64,000 bases of DNA from a candidate division TM6 bacterium SOIL31 (lineage in GTDB: Bacteria > Babelota > Babeliae > Babelales > Vermiphilaceae). The position numbers and the translations under genes are program-made. The stretch spans positions 1 through 64,000 of the forward strand of contig LDIY01000004.1 of NCBI GenBank assembly GCA_001468865.1, in the 5' to 3' direction. Shown in pieces: positions 1 to 9,200 of the stretch. The notes below the pieces were generated by a model that was given only the letters and a program-made list of their open reading frames with translations, was not told where the DNA came from and ran no database searches. Numbering within the stretch: position 1 is the stretch's first letter; the number at the start of each line of letters is the position of its first letter.

Positions 1-3
1 CTT

Positions 4-198
4 TAGCGACGGCTGGGCGATAAAATGAAAAGTCGATAATAAAATCTGTCTCAATGGCGGATTTTTTGTTTGATAAAGTTTTTTTAGATCCTTTTACCCC
101 AGGTAAAAAATTTGCCCGCCATAGCTCATGTTCGCCGAAGCTTTATGCGTAGGAGGATAGCGAAGGCTGGGCGATAAAATGAAAAGTCGATAATAAAA
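4..198. repeat. 41-bp direct repeat pair with palindromic spacer
   Basis: A 41-bp block at 4-44 recurs at 158-198 with one mismatch (tagcgac versus tagcgaa at its start); its core is GGCTGGGCGATAAAATGAAA at 11-30 and 165-184. The spacer holds a GC-rich strip (114-173) that starts GCCCGCC and ends GGCTGGGC, so it can fold as an imperfect hairpin, and it resembles the palindromic elements seen elsewhere in this window. No open reading frame with gene-like features covers it. It may be a duplicated intergenic element. Confidence 0.7.
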
Positions 199-229
199 AA
201 CCCACCATAAAAGTGGGTTGTTTTGTTTT
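199..229 (+). terminator. Rho-independent terminator
   Basis: AACCCAC (199-205) pairs with GTGGGTT (213-219) and is followed by a T-rich tract. It lies in the plus direction, so it would end transcription from a gene left of the window. Confidence 0.65.
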
Positions 230-247
230 ATAAGGGTATTTTGCTAT

Positions 248-274
248 AAATCCGCCTTACGGGCGGATTTTTTA
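248..274 (+). terminator. Rho-independent terminator (second of a tandem)
   Basis: AAATCCGCC (248-256) pairs perfectly with GGCGGATTT (262-270) around a short loop, followed by more T. The A-rich left flank means it can also work on the minus strand, where it lies just past the end of the 314-817 gene. A weaker wobble hairpin of the same kind lies at about 42-64. Confidence 0.75.
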
Positions 275-313
275 TTGTATTTGTCCTCTCTATGCAATTG
301 ATCAGGGGTAAAA

Positions 314-817
314 TCAATCTTTTTTAATAGCTTTATATTCTGATAGAGCAAACATGATATCGGTAGTCTGATTCATGTATATTTTAAGTTGTTTTTTCAG
401 GTTGGATTCTTTTAAGAGATTAGACCTTATATTAAGGATGTCTTTGAGGTTTTTTACGAGAGAAAATGTAGGGTTGAGGAAATGGTTTTGGAAAGAGAGG
501 GAACGTTCCATTATTTCTGTGTGAACATCCACATACGCTGTGTAGGTTTTATATACAAATACACGAAGTTTAAGATCGATTTTATAATCCTCAAGAGTGC
601 GGTCAGGGTTTTTCACTTTCTCTCTCAGCAGAGCAAGAGAAGTAAAAGCTTTATTGAAGGATTGATATATTTTCTTTCTTTTTAAAAAAGGAGAGGGTAA
701 CGGAGAGGATGATTTTTTCTGTACTCTTTGAATACTCTTATTTTTTAAAGAAGTTTTTTTTCCAGCATTAAGCATAAAGAAGGAACAACAGAGTATGAAT
801 ACAATGCATTTTTTCAT
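314..817 (-). CDS. Exported hypothetical protein, 167 aa
   Basis: I do not recognise this protein. It opens with a typical signal peptide (MKKCIVFILCCSFFMLNAG), followed by a basic Ser/Lys-rich stretch (about residues 20-50) and then a helical, charged region to the end with no cysteines after the signal. The start overlaps the stop of the NUDIX gene by four bases, so it is the last gene of the LolD-MurJ-NUDIX-orphan operon. It is probably periplasmic or secreted; no function can be assigned. Confidence 0.7.
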   Translation of the reverse strand: MKKCIVFILCCSFFMLNAGKKTSLKNKSIQRVQKKSSSPLPSPFLKRKKIYQSFNKAFTSLALLREKVKNPDRTLEDYKIDLKLRVFVYKTYTAYVDVHTEIMERSLSFQNHFLNPTFSLVKNLKDILNIRSNLLKESNLKKQLKIYMNQTTDIMFALSEYKAIKKD

Positions 818-1245
818 ATATTTTCTTTCTGAATCGATACAATATGTTTGTGAGCTTTTTTTAATAATGTCTTGCCGTTAGCATACGTAAGTTGCTCGAG
901 AGCTTCATGATAAGGCAACCATTTATAATCAATATGTTCATAAGACAATTTTACGTCCTTGCTCGTCGCTCTGCCAATAAAAAAATAAACTGTTTTTTGT
1001 ACAAGTTCCCTGTCATGCGTCATAAATGGATAATTAATTGATTCTTCAAAATCTTCATCAATAATTGCCGTTAATCCCGTTTCTTCTTGCAGTTCTCGCA
1101 AAGCTGTTTCTTCTTTGGTTTCGCCGGCTTCCATGGTTCCTTTAGGGAATTCCCAATGGCCAGCAGTGTAATGCAAAAGCAAATAAAGAACGGTGTTATC
1201 TTTAATGATATACGTGATAATGCCAGCCGAATACATGTGTTTCAT
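814..1245 (-). CDS. NUDIX hydrolase (Ap4A hydrolase-like)
   Basis: A 143-residue cytoplasmic NUDIX protein. The full NUDIX box GX5EX7REUXEEXGU is present at residues 36-58 (G36, E42, R50, E51, E54, E55, G57), so the Mg-binding glutamates are intact. The preceding GHWEFPKG is typical of diadenosine-tetraphosphate hydrolases, which clear ApnA made by aminoacyl-tRNA synthetases; that substrate is inferred from family resemblance only. It lies 6 bp after murJ and overlaps the next gene by 4 bp, so it is co-transcribed with both. Confidence 0.85.
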   Translation of the reverse strand: MKHMYSAGIITYIIKDNTVLYLLLHYTAGHWEFPKGTMEAGETKEETALRELQEETGLTAIIDEDFEESINYPFMTHDRELVQKTVYFFIGRATSKDVKLSYEHIDYKWLPYHEALEQLTYANGKTLLKKAHKHIVSIQKENI

Positions 1246-1251
1246 AATATT

Positions 1252-2895
1252 TTACTTCAAAAAGTGTAAGTTTATGTTGAATAAATTACGGGTATAGTAT
1301 AGCAAAATAAAGAAAAAGAGAACAAGTGGGCCTACCCACAACCAAAGGCCAATCTTTACGGTAAAAAAAACTAACCATGCTGATGATAAATACTCATTCA
1401 ATATTTTTATAATACCGTTATAACAGATCCCAAAGACTAAGCTATAGATCATTAGTTGCATCATATAACGTAATGCAAACATAATAAATCGTGATAAATA
1501 TATACGAAAATTGTATTTTTGATGTAACAAAAAAATAAACAAAACCGTTTGTATGGCGGCCGAAATAGTGGTTGCTAAAGCTAAGCCCGTAGCGTGCAGC
1601 CGTTCTATGAATAACATATTGAGTATGATATTGATTGCAGTAGCAATGAGCGATATAATTGCCGGGATCCACGCGGCATGCATTGCATAAAAGATATTAA
1701 GTACAATTTTATTGAGTGAAAAAAAGAATAAGCCTGCTAAAAATGCAAGCAAAATTGTCCCCGCTTCATATGCTTGAGCACTAGTAAAATTTTTAGAAAG
1801 AAAGATAGTGGAAAAGATTTTTTCTGAAAAAAATGCCATCGCTAGGGCAACGGGAATAGTAACCCACAAAATAAACTTTGCCGATTCGAGCAGATAAAAA
1901 TGAAGCCGCTTGGGATTACGGGCATGAGTGCGAGAAAAATGAGGCAGTAAAATAGTAGAAAATGCAACGCCAAAAACGCCAAGGGGAATTCCCATAAAAC
2001 GGTTAGCATAAAAAAGTAATGATATTGATCCCGCGGGCAAAAGTGATGCAAAGCTTGTATCAATAAAGAGTGCAAGCTCCATAAGACTAATGCTCGGTAG
2101 ACAAAGCAAAAATTTTCCCATAACACGCGCAAAAATTGCACCATCATTACGGGTAATTTTTCCAAAGAAAAAGTGATATTTAAAGTACATAATCAAATGC
2201 AGTGCAAGATGCACACATCCTGAAAATAAGATAAACCAGCAAAAATAAGTTACGGGTAAATTAAAGGCGAGGCATATGCCAAGTCCTATAATAAAAACAA
2301 TGTTAATAATGACGGGCGCAATGGCAGGGATGAAAAAATGCCCAACTGCATGCAAGGCGCCTCCAAGTAACGCGCTACTTGATATGAAAAAGATAAAAGG
2401 CATCAGAATGCGTAATATGGGAATAGCCAGCATGATTTGTTGTTCAGAAAATCCTGGTGCAATAAATCGTACGACGTGTCCTGCATAGATCATAATCATT
2501 GCGCATACCGCCAGGACTATTCCTTCAAAAACCAAAAATGCAAGTGACATTAATCCAGAAACCGCGTTTTTATTTTCCTGATGCATGGTGCTAACAACGG
2601 TGGGTACAAATGCAGCAGAAAGAGCTCCTTCTGCAAAAATTTTGCGTAAAGAATTGGGTATTTTAAAGGCGGTTAAAAAAACATCTGATAATCCACTGAC
2701 ACCTAAGTAGCGGACCATAAGTACTTCGCGTAGGATTCCAAAAAATCTACTGAGCAAGGTGGAGCCGGCAACTTGGATTGTTTTTTTGAGTATTGTTTTT
2801 TGTGAGACCCTTCGATACGCCCCGCTGGGGCACTCAGGGTGAGCGGGGGGAAAGGATTGTTGGTTGGTATCATTTTGTTTCTGTGGATTTATCAT
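1252..2895 (-). CDS. murJ: Lipid II flippase MurJ
   Basis: A 547-residue polytopic membrane protein of the MOP superfamily that flips the peptidoglycan precursor lipid II across the inner membrane. The region from about residue 31 on (QKTILKKTIQVAG, then LSRFFGILREVL) is the family N-terminus, and about 14 hydrophobic helices follow. The start overlaps the end of the LolD-like gene by 4 bp (ATGA). Residues 18-30 (AHPECPSGAYRRV) are encoded by a GC-rich palindromic element at 2808-2845 that also occurs between genes at 35.7-35.8 kb, so the N-terminal extension looks like an in-frame repeat insertion just ahead of the conserved protein. Confidence 0.93.
   Translation of the reverse strand: MINPQKQNDTNQQSFPPAHPECPSGAYRRVSQKTILKKTIQVAGSTLLSRFFGILREVLMVRYLGVSGLSDVFLTAFKIPNSLRKIFAEGALSAAFVPTVVSTMHQENKNAVSGLMSLAFLVFEGIVLAVCAMIMIYAGHVVRFIAPGFSEQQIMLAIPILRILMPFIFFISSSALLGGALHAVGHFFIPAIAPVIINIVFIIGLGICLAFNLPVTYFCWFILFSGCVHLALHLIMYFKYHFFFGKITRNDGAIFARVMGKFLLCLPSISLMELALFIDTSFASLLPAGSISLLFYANRFMGIPLGVFGVAFSTILLPHFSRTHARNPKRLHFYLLESAKFILWVTIPVALAMAFFSEKIFSTIFLSKNFTSAQAYEAGTILLAFLAGLFFFSLNKIVLNIFYAMHAAWIPAIISLIATAINIILNMLFIERLHATGLALATTISAAIQTVLFIFLLHQKYNFRIYLSRFIMFALRYMMQLMIYSLVFGICYNGIIKILNEYLSSAWLVFFTVKIGLWLWVGPLVLFFFILLYYTRNLFNINLHFLK
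2808..2845 (-). repeat. Palindromic element, family A, inside murJ
   Basis: The element has the end motifs CCCTTCGATAC and CACTCAGGGTGAGCG around a small hairpin (CCCC-gct-GGGG at 2820-2830). The same ends flank different middles at 35679-35730 and 35777-35821. Here it is read in frame as murJ residues 18-30. Confidence 0.75.
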
Positions 2896-3584
2896 AATCG
2901 TTCTCTGTGTAACTTCCCCTCACTCAACACATATATCTCATCCATTCTTTCAGCAACATACGCATCGTGGCTGCTGATAATAAGTCCCATTCCCCATTCT
3001 TGGTGACATGAAAGTAAAAGATCAATAATGGTAGTTCCTGTTGCAAGGTCTAAGTTTCCCGTAGGTTCATCGGCGATAAGAAAAGCTGGTTCATTAAAAA
3101 GAGCACGAGCAATTGCAACCCGTTGCTGCTGTCCACCAGAAAGTTCGCCTGGTTTTTGATCTTTTTTATCGAAAAGGCCAACTTTTTGCAGAAGTTCATG
3201 CGCTCGTTTTTCACAATCGTTTTTATCTTTTCCTGCGATCATTCCCGGCAGAATAATATTTTCAATAACAGAAAGTTCTCGAATAAGATGGGGAGACTGA
3301 AAAACCAATCCTATTGATTTATTTAAAAAAAGAGAAAGTTTATTGGCAGGAAGTTCATTGATTGCGATATTATTAAAAAAGACATTTCCTGCGCATGGCT
3401 TATCAAGTCCAGCTAGAATGTGAATAAAAGTAGACTTGCCTGATCCTGAAATTCCGGTGATAGCATAATTTTTTTCTTGCATAAAGATGCTGTCTATGTT
3501 ATTAAGAACTATAATCTCTTCTTTACCTTGTGTAAATTTCTGAGAAATTCCTTTTGTCACTAGTCTGTTTCCATTCTTTTCCAT
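2892..3584 (-). CDS. ABC transporter ATPase, LolD-like
   Basis: A 230-residue ATP-binding subunit. Visible motifs are Walker [10 protein letters not shown] (44-52), the Q-loop VFQSP (Q96), the signature LSGGQ (148-152) and Walker B FLIADEP (from 168). The order and the wording around [16 protein letters not shown] and DEPTGNLD are typical of the LolD/MacB/FtsE group, which power lipoprotein release or tripartite export. No permease gene is adjacent, so the partner must lie elsewhere. Its stop overlaps the murJ start by four bases, which places it first in an envelope-biogenesis operon. FtsE or MacB-type function cannot be excluded. Confidence 0.85.
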   Translation of the reverse strand: MEKNGNRLVTKGISQKFTQGKEEIIVLNNIDSIFMQEKNYAITGISGSGKSTFIHILAGLDKPCAGNVFFNNIAINELPANKLSLFLNKSIGLVFQSPHLIRELSVIENIILPGMIAGKDKNDCEKRAHELLQKVGLFDKKDQKPGELSGGQQQRVAIARALFNEPAFLIADEPTGNLDLATGTTIIDLLLSCHQEWGMGLIISSHDAYVAERMDEIYVLSEGKLHRERL

Positions 3585-3858
3585 TTGATCCTTCAGCTCT
3601 TAATGACATATCTTTTTTTGATATTATAAATGATAAATTGTCTTTTCATAGCAAAAAACACACTAAAAATGATAGTGTTTTAGATAAAGGCTACTTGGTA
3701 AGATTTTTTGGCTTCCCCCGACTACAATTATTGAGTTAGTGCATCAGTATCTCATAAACTGAACTTGTAAGTCCGATTTTATTGTAAATCCGATTTTATG
3801 GGGGTCCCCATTCGACCCCGGCAGGTGAAGAATGGGGCTTAATTAGGGGGGAGTGATA
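3585..3858. other. Divergent intergenic region upstream of lon
   Basis: This 274-bp stretch separates divergent LolD and lon. It contains a short tandem repeat TCCGATTTTAT (3772-3782 and 3788-3798) and a GC-rich palindrome (3801-3837) just before the lon ribosome binding site. I looked for a CIRCE-type inverted repeat (TTAGCACTC-N9-GAGTGCTAA) and found none. No convincing small gene is present. Confidence 0.5.
3801..3837. repeat. GC-rich palindrome upstream of lon
   Basis: GGGGTCCCC (3801-3809) overlaps a hairpin in which CCCCATTC (3806-3813) pairs with GAATGGGG (3830-3837). It lies in the presumed lon leader, about 20 nt before the start codon. The nine-base GGGG(A/T)CCCC core recurs at 53213-53221 and 61895-61903. 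It could modulate translation or be an inert repeat. Confidence 0.65.
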
Positions 3859-6216
3859 ATGAAAAGTGTTGTCAGTCAAAAAAAGGTGAATATTTCTCCA
3901 GAAGTATTGCCCGTTATACCAACTATGGATGTTGTAGTCTTTCCACAAATTATTGTACCATTACTCGTTCTTGATGAAAAAATTATAAATGGGATTAACC
4001 GCGCTATTGAAGAAAAGAAGATGGTATTTCTTCTGGCGGCAAAAAACGGAGTTGATCCTCAAGGTTCAATAAGCACCGATGATTTATATAGCGTTGGTAC
4101 TCTTGCTACCGTAATGCGTTTGATTAAGATGCCCGAAGGTGGCATTAAAATATTGGTGCAAGGAGTGGGCAAAGCTCGTGCGCTTGATATTATGACGACT
4201 GATAGCGTTTTACAAGCCAAAGTGCAAAAGATTGAAGTTGAAGAAAGCAATCCTGCAGAGCTTGCAGCATGCGTCCAAAAGATCAAAAAAACCGCTGATC
4301 AAATGGCAACATCAGGATATACTTTCAGTCCTGACTTTCACATTATCTTAGGAAAAATGAATGATGCAGCTAAAATTGGTGATTTCATTCTCTCTCATTT
4401 AAATCTGAGCGTTGAAGATGCACAAAAATTGCTTGAAACTGATACGCAAAAGGATTTTCTTATATTGCTTTCTGATTATCTGAGTAAAGAAGTGCAGGTT
4501 GCAGAGATTCAAGAAAAAATTAGAAACAACGCGCGCGAATCTATGAACCGATCCCAAAAAGAATTTTATTTACGCGAACAACTCAAAGCGATTAAACAAG
4601 AATTGGGCGAAGATGATCTTGAAGAGATAGAAGATATGCGCGAAAAATTGGAGGTGCTTGCAGTCTCTGATGAAATCAAAAAAGAGATTGGTCGCCATAT
4701 CAATCGTCTGGAACGTACCGCTCCCGATTCCCTTGAAGCAACAGTCACTCGCAATCACTTGGAATGGGTTTTTGCATTACCGTGGAATAATACCACTGAA
4801 GATAATCTTGATATTGCGCATGCAAAAAAGATTCTTGATGAAGATCATTTTGGATTAAAAGAAATTAAAGAGCGCATTCTAGATTTTATCTCAGTGCGTA
4901 ATCTAAAAAAAGATGGGTTTGCGCCCATTCTTTGTTTTGTTGGCCCTCCAGGAACGGGTAAAACATCATTGGGCAAATCAATTGCTCGGAGCTTGGGCAG
5001 AGAATATGGCCGAATTTCTCTTGGTGGCGTAAAAGATGAAGCAGAAATTCGTGGTCACCGCAGAACGTATGTTGGGGCAATGCCGGGCAGATTTATCCAA
5101 GCGTTGCGCAAAACAAACTCACGCAATCCGCTCATTGTTATCGATGAACTTGATAAAATAGGTGCAGATTTTAGAGGTGATCCTTCAGCTGCCATGCTTG
5201 AAGTGTTAGATCCCCAACAAAATAAAACATTTTATGATAACTATCTGGGCATTCCATTTGATTTATCGGAAGTAATGTTCATTGCGACTGCAAATAATGC
5301 TGATATTATTTCTGAGCCGTTGCGTGATCGTATGGAAATTATTGAATTAAGTGGCTACACCTTAGAAGAAAAAATAAGTATTGCACGTCAGCATTTAGTG
5401 CAAAAAGCGATTGCAAATGCAGGACTTGAAAATCAAAACATTTCAGTTTCTGATGCAATCATTCAAAAAATTATAGCTGATTACACCAGAGAATCAGGAG
5501 TGCGTCAGTTAGAACGCCTCATTAGTAAATTATGTTCAAAAGCAGCTCGCACATTGGTAGAAACAAAACAACATGCCGATTTTTCTGCAGACAATCTTGA
5601 ACAGTATCTGGGGCCTTGTCGGTTTATTGATGACGGCGCTAATAAAAGTCATCAGATTGGTATATCAAATGGTCTTGCATGGACATCAGTCGGAGGAGAA
5701 ATTCTCCAGATCGAAGCAATGCTGATGCCAGGAACCGGTAAACTCCTATTAACGGGACAACTTGGTGATGTGATGAAAGAATCAGCGCAAGCAGCACGCA
5801 GTTATGCATGTGCTCATGCGAAAGATTTTGGTATTGATAACAAGTTATTTACTGAATATGATATGCATATCCATTTACCAGCAGGAGCGGTACCAAAAGA
5901 TGGACCTTCAGCAGGTCTTGCAATGCTTACTGCAATGCTTTCAACACTTACCAATCGTCCTATAAACTCCGATTATGCTATGACCGGTGAATTAAACTTG
6001 CGCGGTGAAGTGATGCCCATTGGTGGTGTTAAAGAAAAAATATTGGCAGCAAAGCGAAATAACATTCCGTATGTTATTATGCCGCGTAAAAATAGTCATA
6101 ACCTGGCAGAGCTTGATAATATGATCGATGGCATTGATATCATTTTGGTTGATCATGCCAATGATATTATGGATCGCTTATTGATGCCGGAGGATAAAAG
6201 TAAGATTATAGCGTAA
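3859..6216 (+). CDS. lon: ATP-dependent protease La (Lon)
   Basis: A 785-residue cytoplasmic AAA+ serine protease that degrades misfolded and regulatory proteins. It has the N-terminal Lon substrate domain, a coiled-coil linker, Walker A GPPGTGKTS near residue 363, Walker B IVIDELDK, and the C-terminal protease domain with the Ser-Lys dyad (S684 in KDGPSAGLAM, K725 in GGVKEKIL). Length and order match the family. I chose ATG at 3859 rather than GTG at 3853, because the strong ribosome binding site AGGGGGGAG is then spaced about 5 bases away. It is monocistronic with its own terminator. Confidence 0.97.
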   Translation: MKSVVSQKKVNISPEVLPVIPTMDVVVFPQIIVPLLVLDEKIINGINRAIEEKKMVFLLAAKNGVDPQGSISTDDLYSVGTLATVMRLIKMPEGGIKILVQGVGKARALDIMTTDSVLQAKVQKIEVEESNPAELAACVQKIKKTADQMATSGYTFSPDFHIILGKMNDAAKIGDFILSHLNLSVEDAQKLLETDTQKDFLILLSDYLSKEVQVAEIQEKIRNNARESMNRSQKEFYLREQLKAIKQELGEDDLEEIEDMREKLEVLAVSDEIKKEIGRHINRLERTAPDSLEATVTRNHLEWVFALPWNNTTEDNLDIAHAKKILDEDHFGLKEIKERILDFISVRNLKKDGFAPILCFVGPPGTGKTSLGKSIARSLGREYGRISLGGVKDEAEIRGHRRTYVGAMPGRFIQALRKTNSRNPLIVIDELDKIGADFRGDPSAAMLEVLDPQQNKTFYDNYLGIPFDLSEVMFIATANNADIISEPLRDRMEIIELSGYTLEEKISIARQHLVQKAIANAGLENQNISVSDAIIQKIIADYTRESGVRQLERLISKLCSKAARTLVETKQHADFSADNLEQYLGPCRFIDDGANKSHQIGISNGLAWTSVGGEILQIEAMLMPGTGKLLLTGQLGDVMKESAQAARSYACAHAKDFGIDNKLFTEYDMHIHLPAGAVPKDGPSAGLAMLTAMLSTLTNRPINSDYAMTGELNLRGEVMPIGGVKEKILAAKRNNIPYVIMPRKNSHNLAELDNMIDGIDIILVDHANDIMDRLLMPEDKSKIIA

Positions 6217-6234
6217 CAAAGGCTTTGTTTAGAT

Positions 6235-6270
6235 AATAATGCTCAACTTAACGTTGGGCATTATTCTTTT
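6235..6270. terminator. Bidirectional terminator between lon and the MscS gene
   Basis: AATAATGC-tCAAC pairs with GTTGg-GCATTATT and is followed by a T-rich tail on the plus strand. It overlaps the last codons of the convergent MscS gene. A closely similar hairpin closes the orn/priA pair at 42889-42925. Confidence 0.75.
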
Positions 6271-9200
6271 GTTTTATTCACTGGCCCATCATAATTCATA
6301 TTTAATTTATTTTTATCATCCTTATCATCATCATCTTTTTTATTTATCTTGGTTTCATGATAATAATGACCATATTCATCAACTTTATAAATAGGAACGG
6401 CAAATTCAATGCCATTTTCTTTGAACGCTTTTGCAACCAAAAGACGAATATCACTGCCAATATCCCACATCTCAAGTGTGTATGCAGAACTGATAAAACA
6501 ACGCACCATAAACTCATAGCCATATTCGCTGAAATTACTTAATCGCACAATAGAGCGAGGATTTCGGAGAATATTATTATGGGATTCAACGGCTGCATGG
6601 AGTAATGCTTTTACTTTAGCGGGATCTTCTTTGTAATACACAAAGATAGTAATATCATGCAATGCAATAAAATTGCGAACGTAGTTCCAATTTTCGATCG
6701 ATTTGCTCACGACATATGCATTTGGCACAATAATAGTGGTACTATTTTTTCTGCGCAGCACTACTGATCGTGGTGTAATCTTGCGCACTACTCCCATGGT
6801 TATTTCATCAATTTGTACATAGTCACCAATTTTAATAGGTCGTTGTACTAAAATAATAAAGTAGGAGATAAAATCACTAATGGGGTCTTTAAGATACAAA
6901 CCAATAGTTACTGCTAAACCAATAAACACATTTCCGATCAATGATCCAAGGCCCACACTATTGAATGCAAAGAATGTTGCGATGATAATGATAATATATT
7001 GAATAATACTCGTAACAGTATGTTGCACTCCTGATTCAACCAACAGTAAATCAAAAATACGCGCAAGCACGTATTCTTTGAATGAATATGCAATGGCAAA
7101 GCCGCCTAAAATAAATGCGATAATTTTGAGTAAAGACATTGTTGTAATAGGATGCGTTGTTCCTTCCAAGAGCAGAGGAACTTTGAGCCATTGTCTTAAA
7201 TCGGTAACTGCAATATCAAGGCCCCATATCTTTGCAGCACCAATAAATCCAATAAACCCGAGAATAACAAACGACCCCATGATAACAAGACCAAAACAGG
7301 TTTTAGCGTACGAAAAACGTTCGCGAACAATTGTTTCTTCTTGCGTAAAAAAGAGCATAGAGGCAGTGGTTTTAACACCATCATGAAGCCATGATAATAC
7401 CTTAATCAAGATCAGCATATAGATGGAGCCTGAAAGAAGGTAAAGAACCAATCTTCCAAATCCAACGTACGGATTGCTCATGATGATAATGGCTACTACA
7501 AAAAAGAGAATAAGATAATAATAGCGATCAACTTGGGCCTGTATCCATTGCCAAAAATGGGAAGAATCAGGAATGATTCCCATGATTTGTTCTTTGGTAA
7601 TAAGCAGAATGAGTGATATTTGTAAAATGATAAAATTGACCGCGAGTAAAATGTTAGAAAGCTCTGATCGTAAATAAATGGAAGAAAGCATAAAGGCCTG
7701 TCTAAAAAAAACAATCGTGATAGTTAAATAGATTAATGTTGAAAACACTAATTCAAATCGTTGTTGAAAATCTTCTGATAATAAAACGTGTTTATGCTGA
7801 CTATTCATATACATAAGCAATTGTATAAAACGATGAGAAAGATACAAAAGATACGGTATAGAAAGAAGATAAAAGAGAATTGCAAAATAAACATCAGGAA
7901 AGGTGGTACAGAGTAACCACAATGTAATCCAGGTAAATAAGCTATGACTATGCGCACAGATAAAAGTGACCAACGTGCCTGCAATAAATCCAGCAATGCT
8001 TATCAATGGTCCATAATTGCTACAGTTAACCAAAAAGAAATTGACAATAATAAGTTGATACCTTTTGATACAATACAGTGCCACTACCAAGCTCAGCAGG
8101 ATGATACATAAGATAAAAATATCAAAGGGATGAGCGAGCTCTTCCTTAACGTGCATGATAAACATTTTGCTACTAAATTTGGCCACATAAATACGAATAT
8201 CATTAAAGAATGCTTGCATATCGGAAATGATATTTTTTACGCCGTCAAGGGTAATAGCATATGCAGGACGGTACCATATGGTACTTGCTTGCAGTTCACT
8301 ACTGATAAAGTCTATCAACCTAACCGTACTATCAATTTCAGATATTATTCCTGAATACGTGCCGGTAAGTTTTCCGAGAATATCAATCTGTTTTTTAAGT
8401 GCTTTATCTGCCCGTGATACATAACTAATGAATTCATGGTATTCCTTGTTTTTGTTCTTAAAGACCACGTCTAATTGTTTTTCTGTATCTTCACGAAATG
8501 AATTTACCCTATCTAGAATTTTTTTTACCTGATTGAGGATATTAGGAATAGCATTCATTTTGGTGCGATATATTTTAGCAACCTCTTCAGCGTCTTTCTT
8601 TTTTGTTTCATATTCACTGCGTTCTCTTGCTATTTCTTCTTCGGTGAGAAAGCTATGAGTATAGATACTGTGATAGGTTTTCTTTGCTTCTGTTTTTATT
8701 TTTTTATAATTAAATTTTTCTTCTTCGAGCGCTATATGAGCGTCAAGCAGATCCTTTTCTTTTGCATATAAATGAATTTCGGTATTTAAAGCCCCCGCGT
8801 GAGCAAGTCCTATATACGAATCAGATGTTTGTTTTGGTTTTTTGGTCCATTCATCAACTTCACTGCCTGCAGGGATAGAAAGTTGTTTACTTAATGTTGC
8901 CAGTTCTTTTTCCTTGCTTTTATGCGCAGCAACAATTTTCTCTCGTTCTTGGCGAGATGCATCTTTATGAGCAAAATAGTTTTTTTGTTCTTTTGATAGA
9001 TCTTCTTCAGCACGCGTTACATCAACTTCACTAACATGAATAGCAGATTTAACTATTTTGAGTTGCTTTTTAAAAAGATCGAGGTGTGATCTTGTTATAA
9101 AAAGTTGTAGTTCTATTAATTTGAGTTGATAGGTAATTTCTTTAAAACGTTCATCTGCAAGTTGTTTTTTGTATTTATAGAGATGATCTTCAAGTCTGAT

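Noticed and set aside
1-313. CRISPR array from the repeated 41-bp unit
   Set aside because: Only two units, spacer over 100 bp and no Cas genes nearby.
482-1269. Plus-strand frames at 482-685 and 1087-1269
   Set aside because: They lie antisense to the exported protein and NUDIX genes, lack ribosome binding sites and encode no recognisable feature.
3585-3858. CIRCE-type heat-shock operator ahead of lon
   Set aside because: The known inverted repeat TTAGCACTC-N9-GAGTGCTAA is absent; the palindrome there is GC-rich and unrelated.
7078-7386. Plus-strand frame of 102 codons inside the MscS gene
   Set aside because: It is antisense to conserved membrane helices of the channel, so it is best read as a coding shadow.
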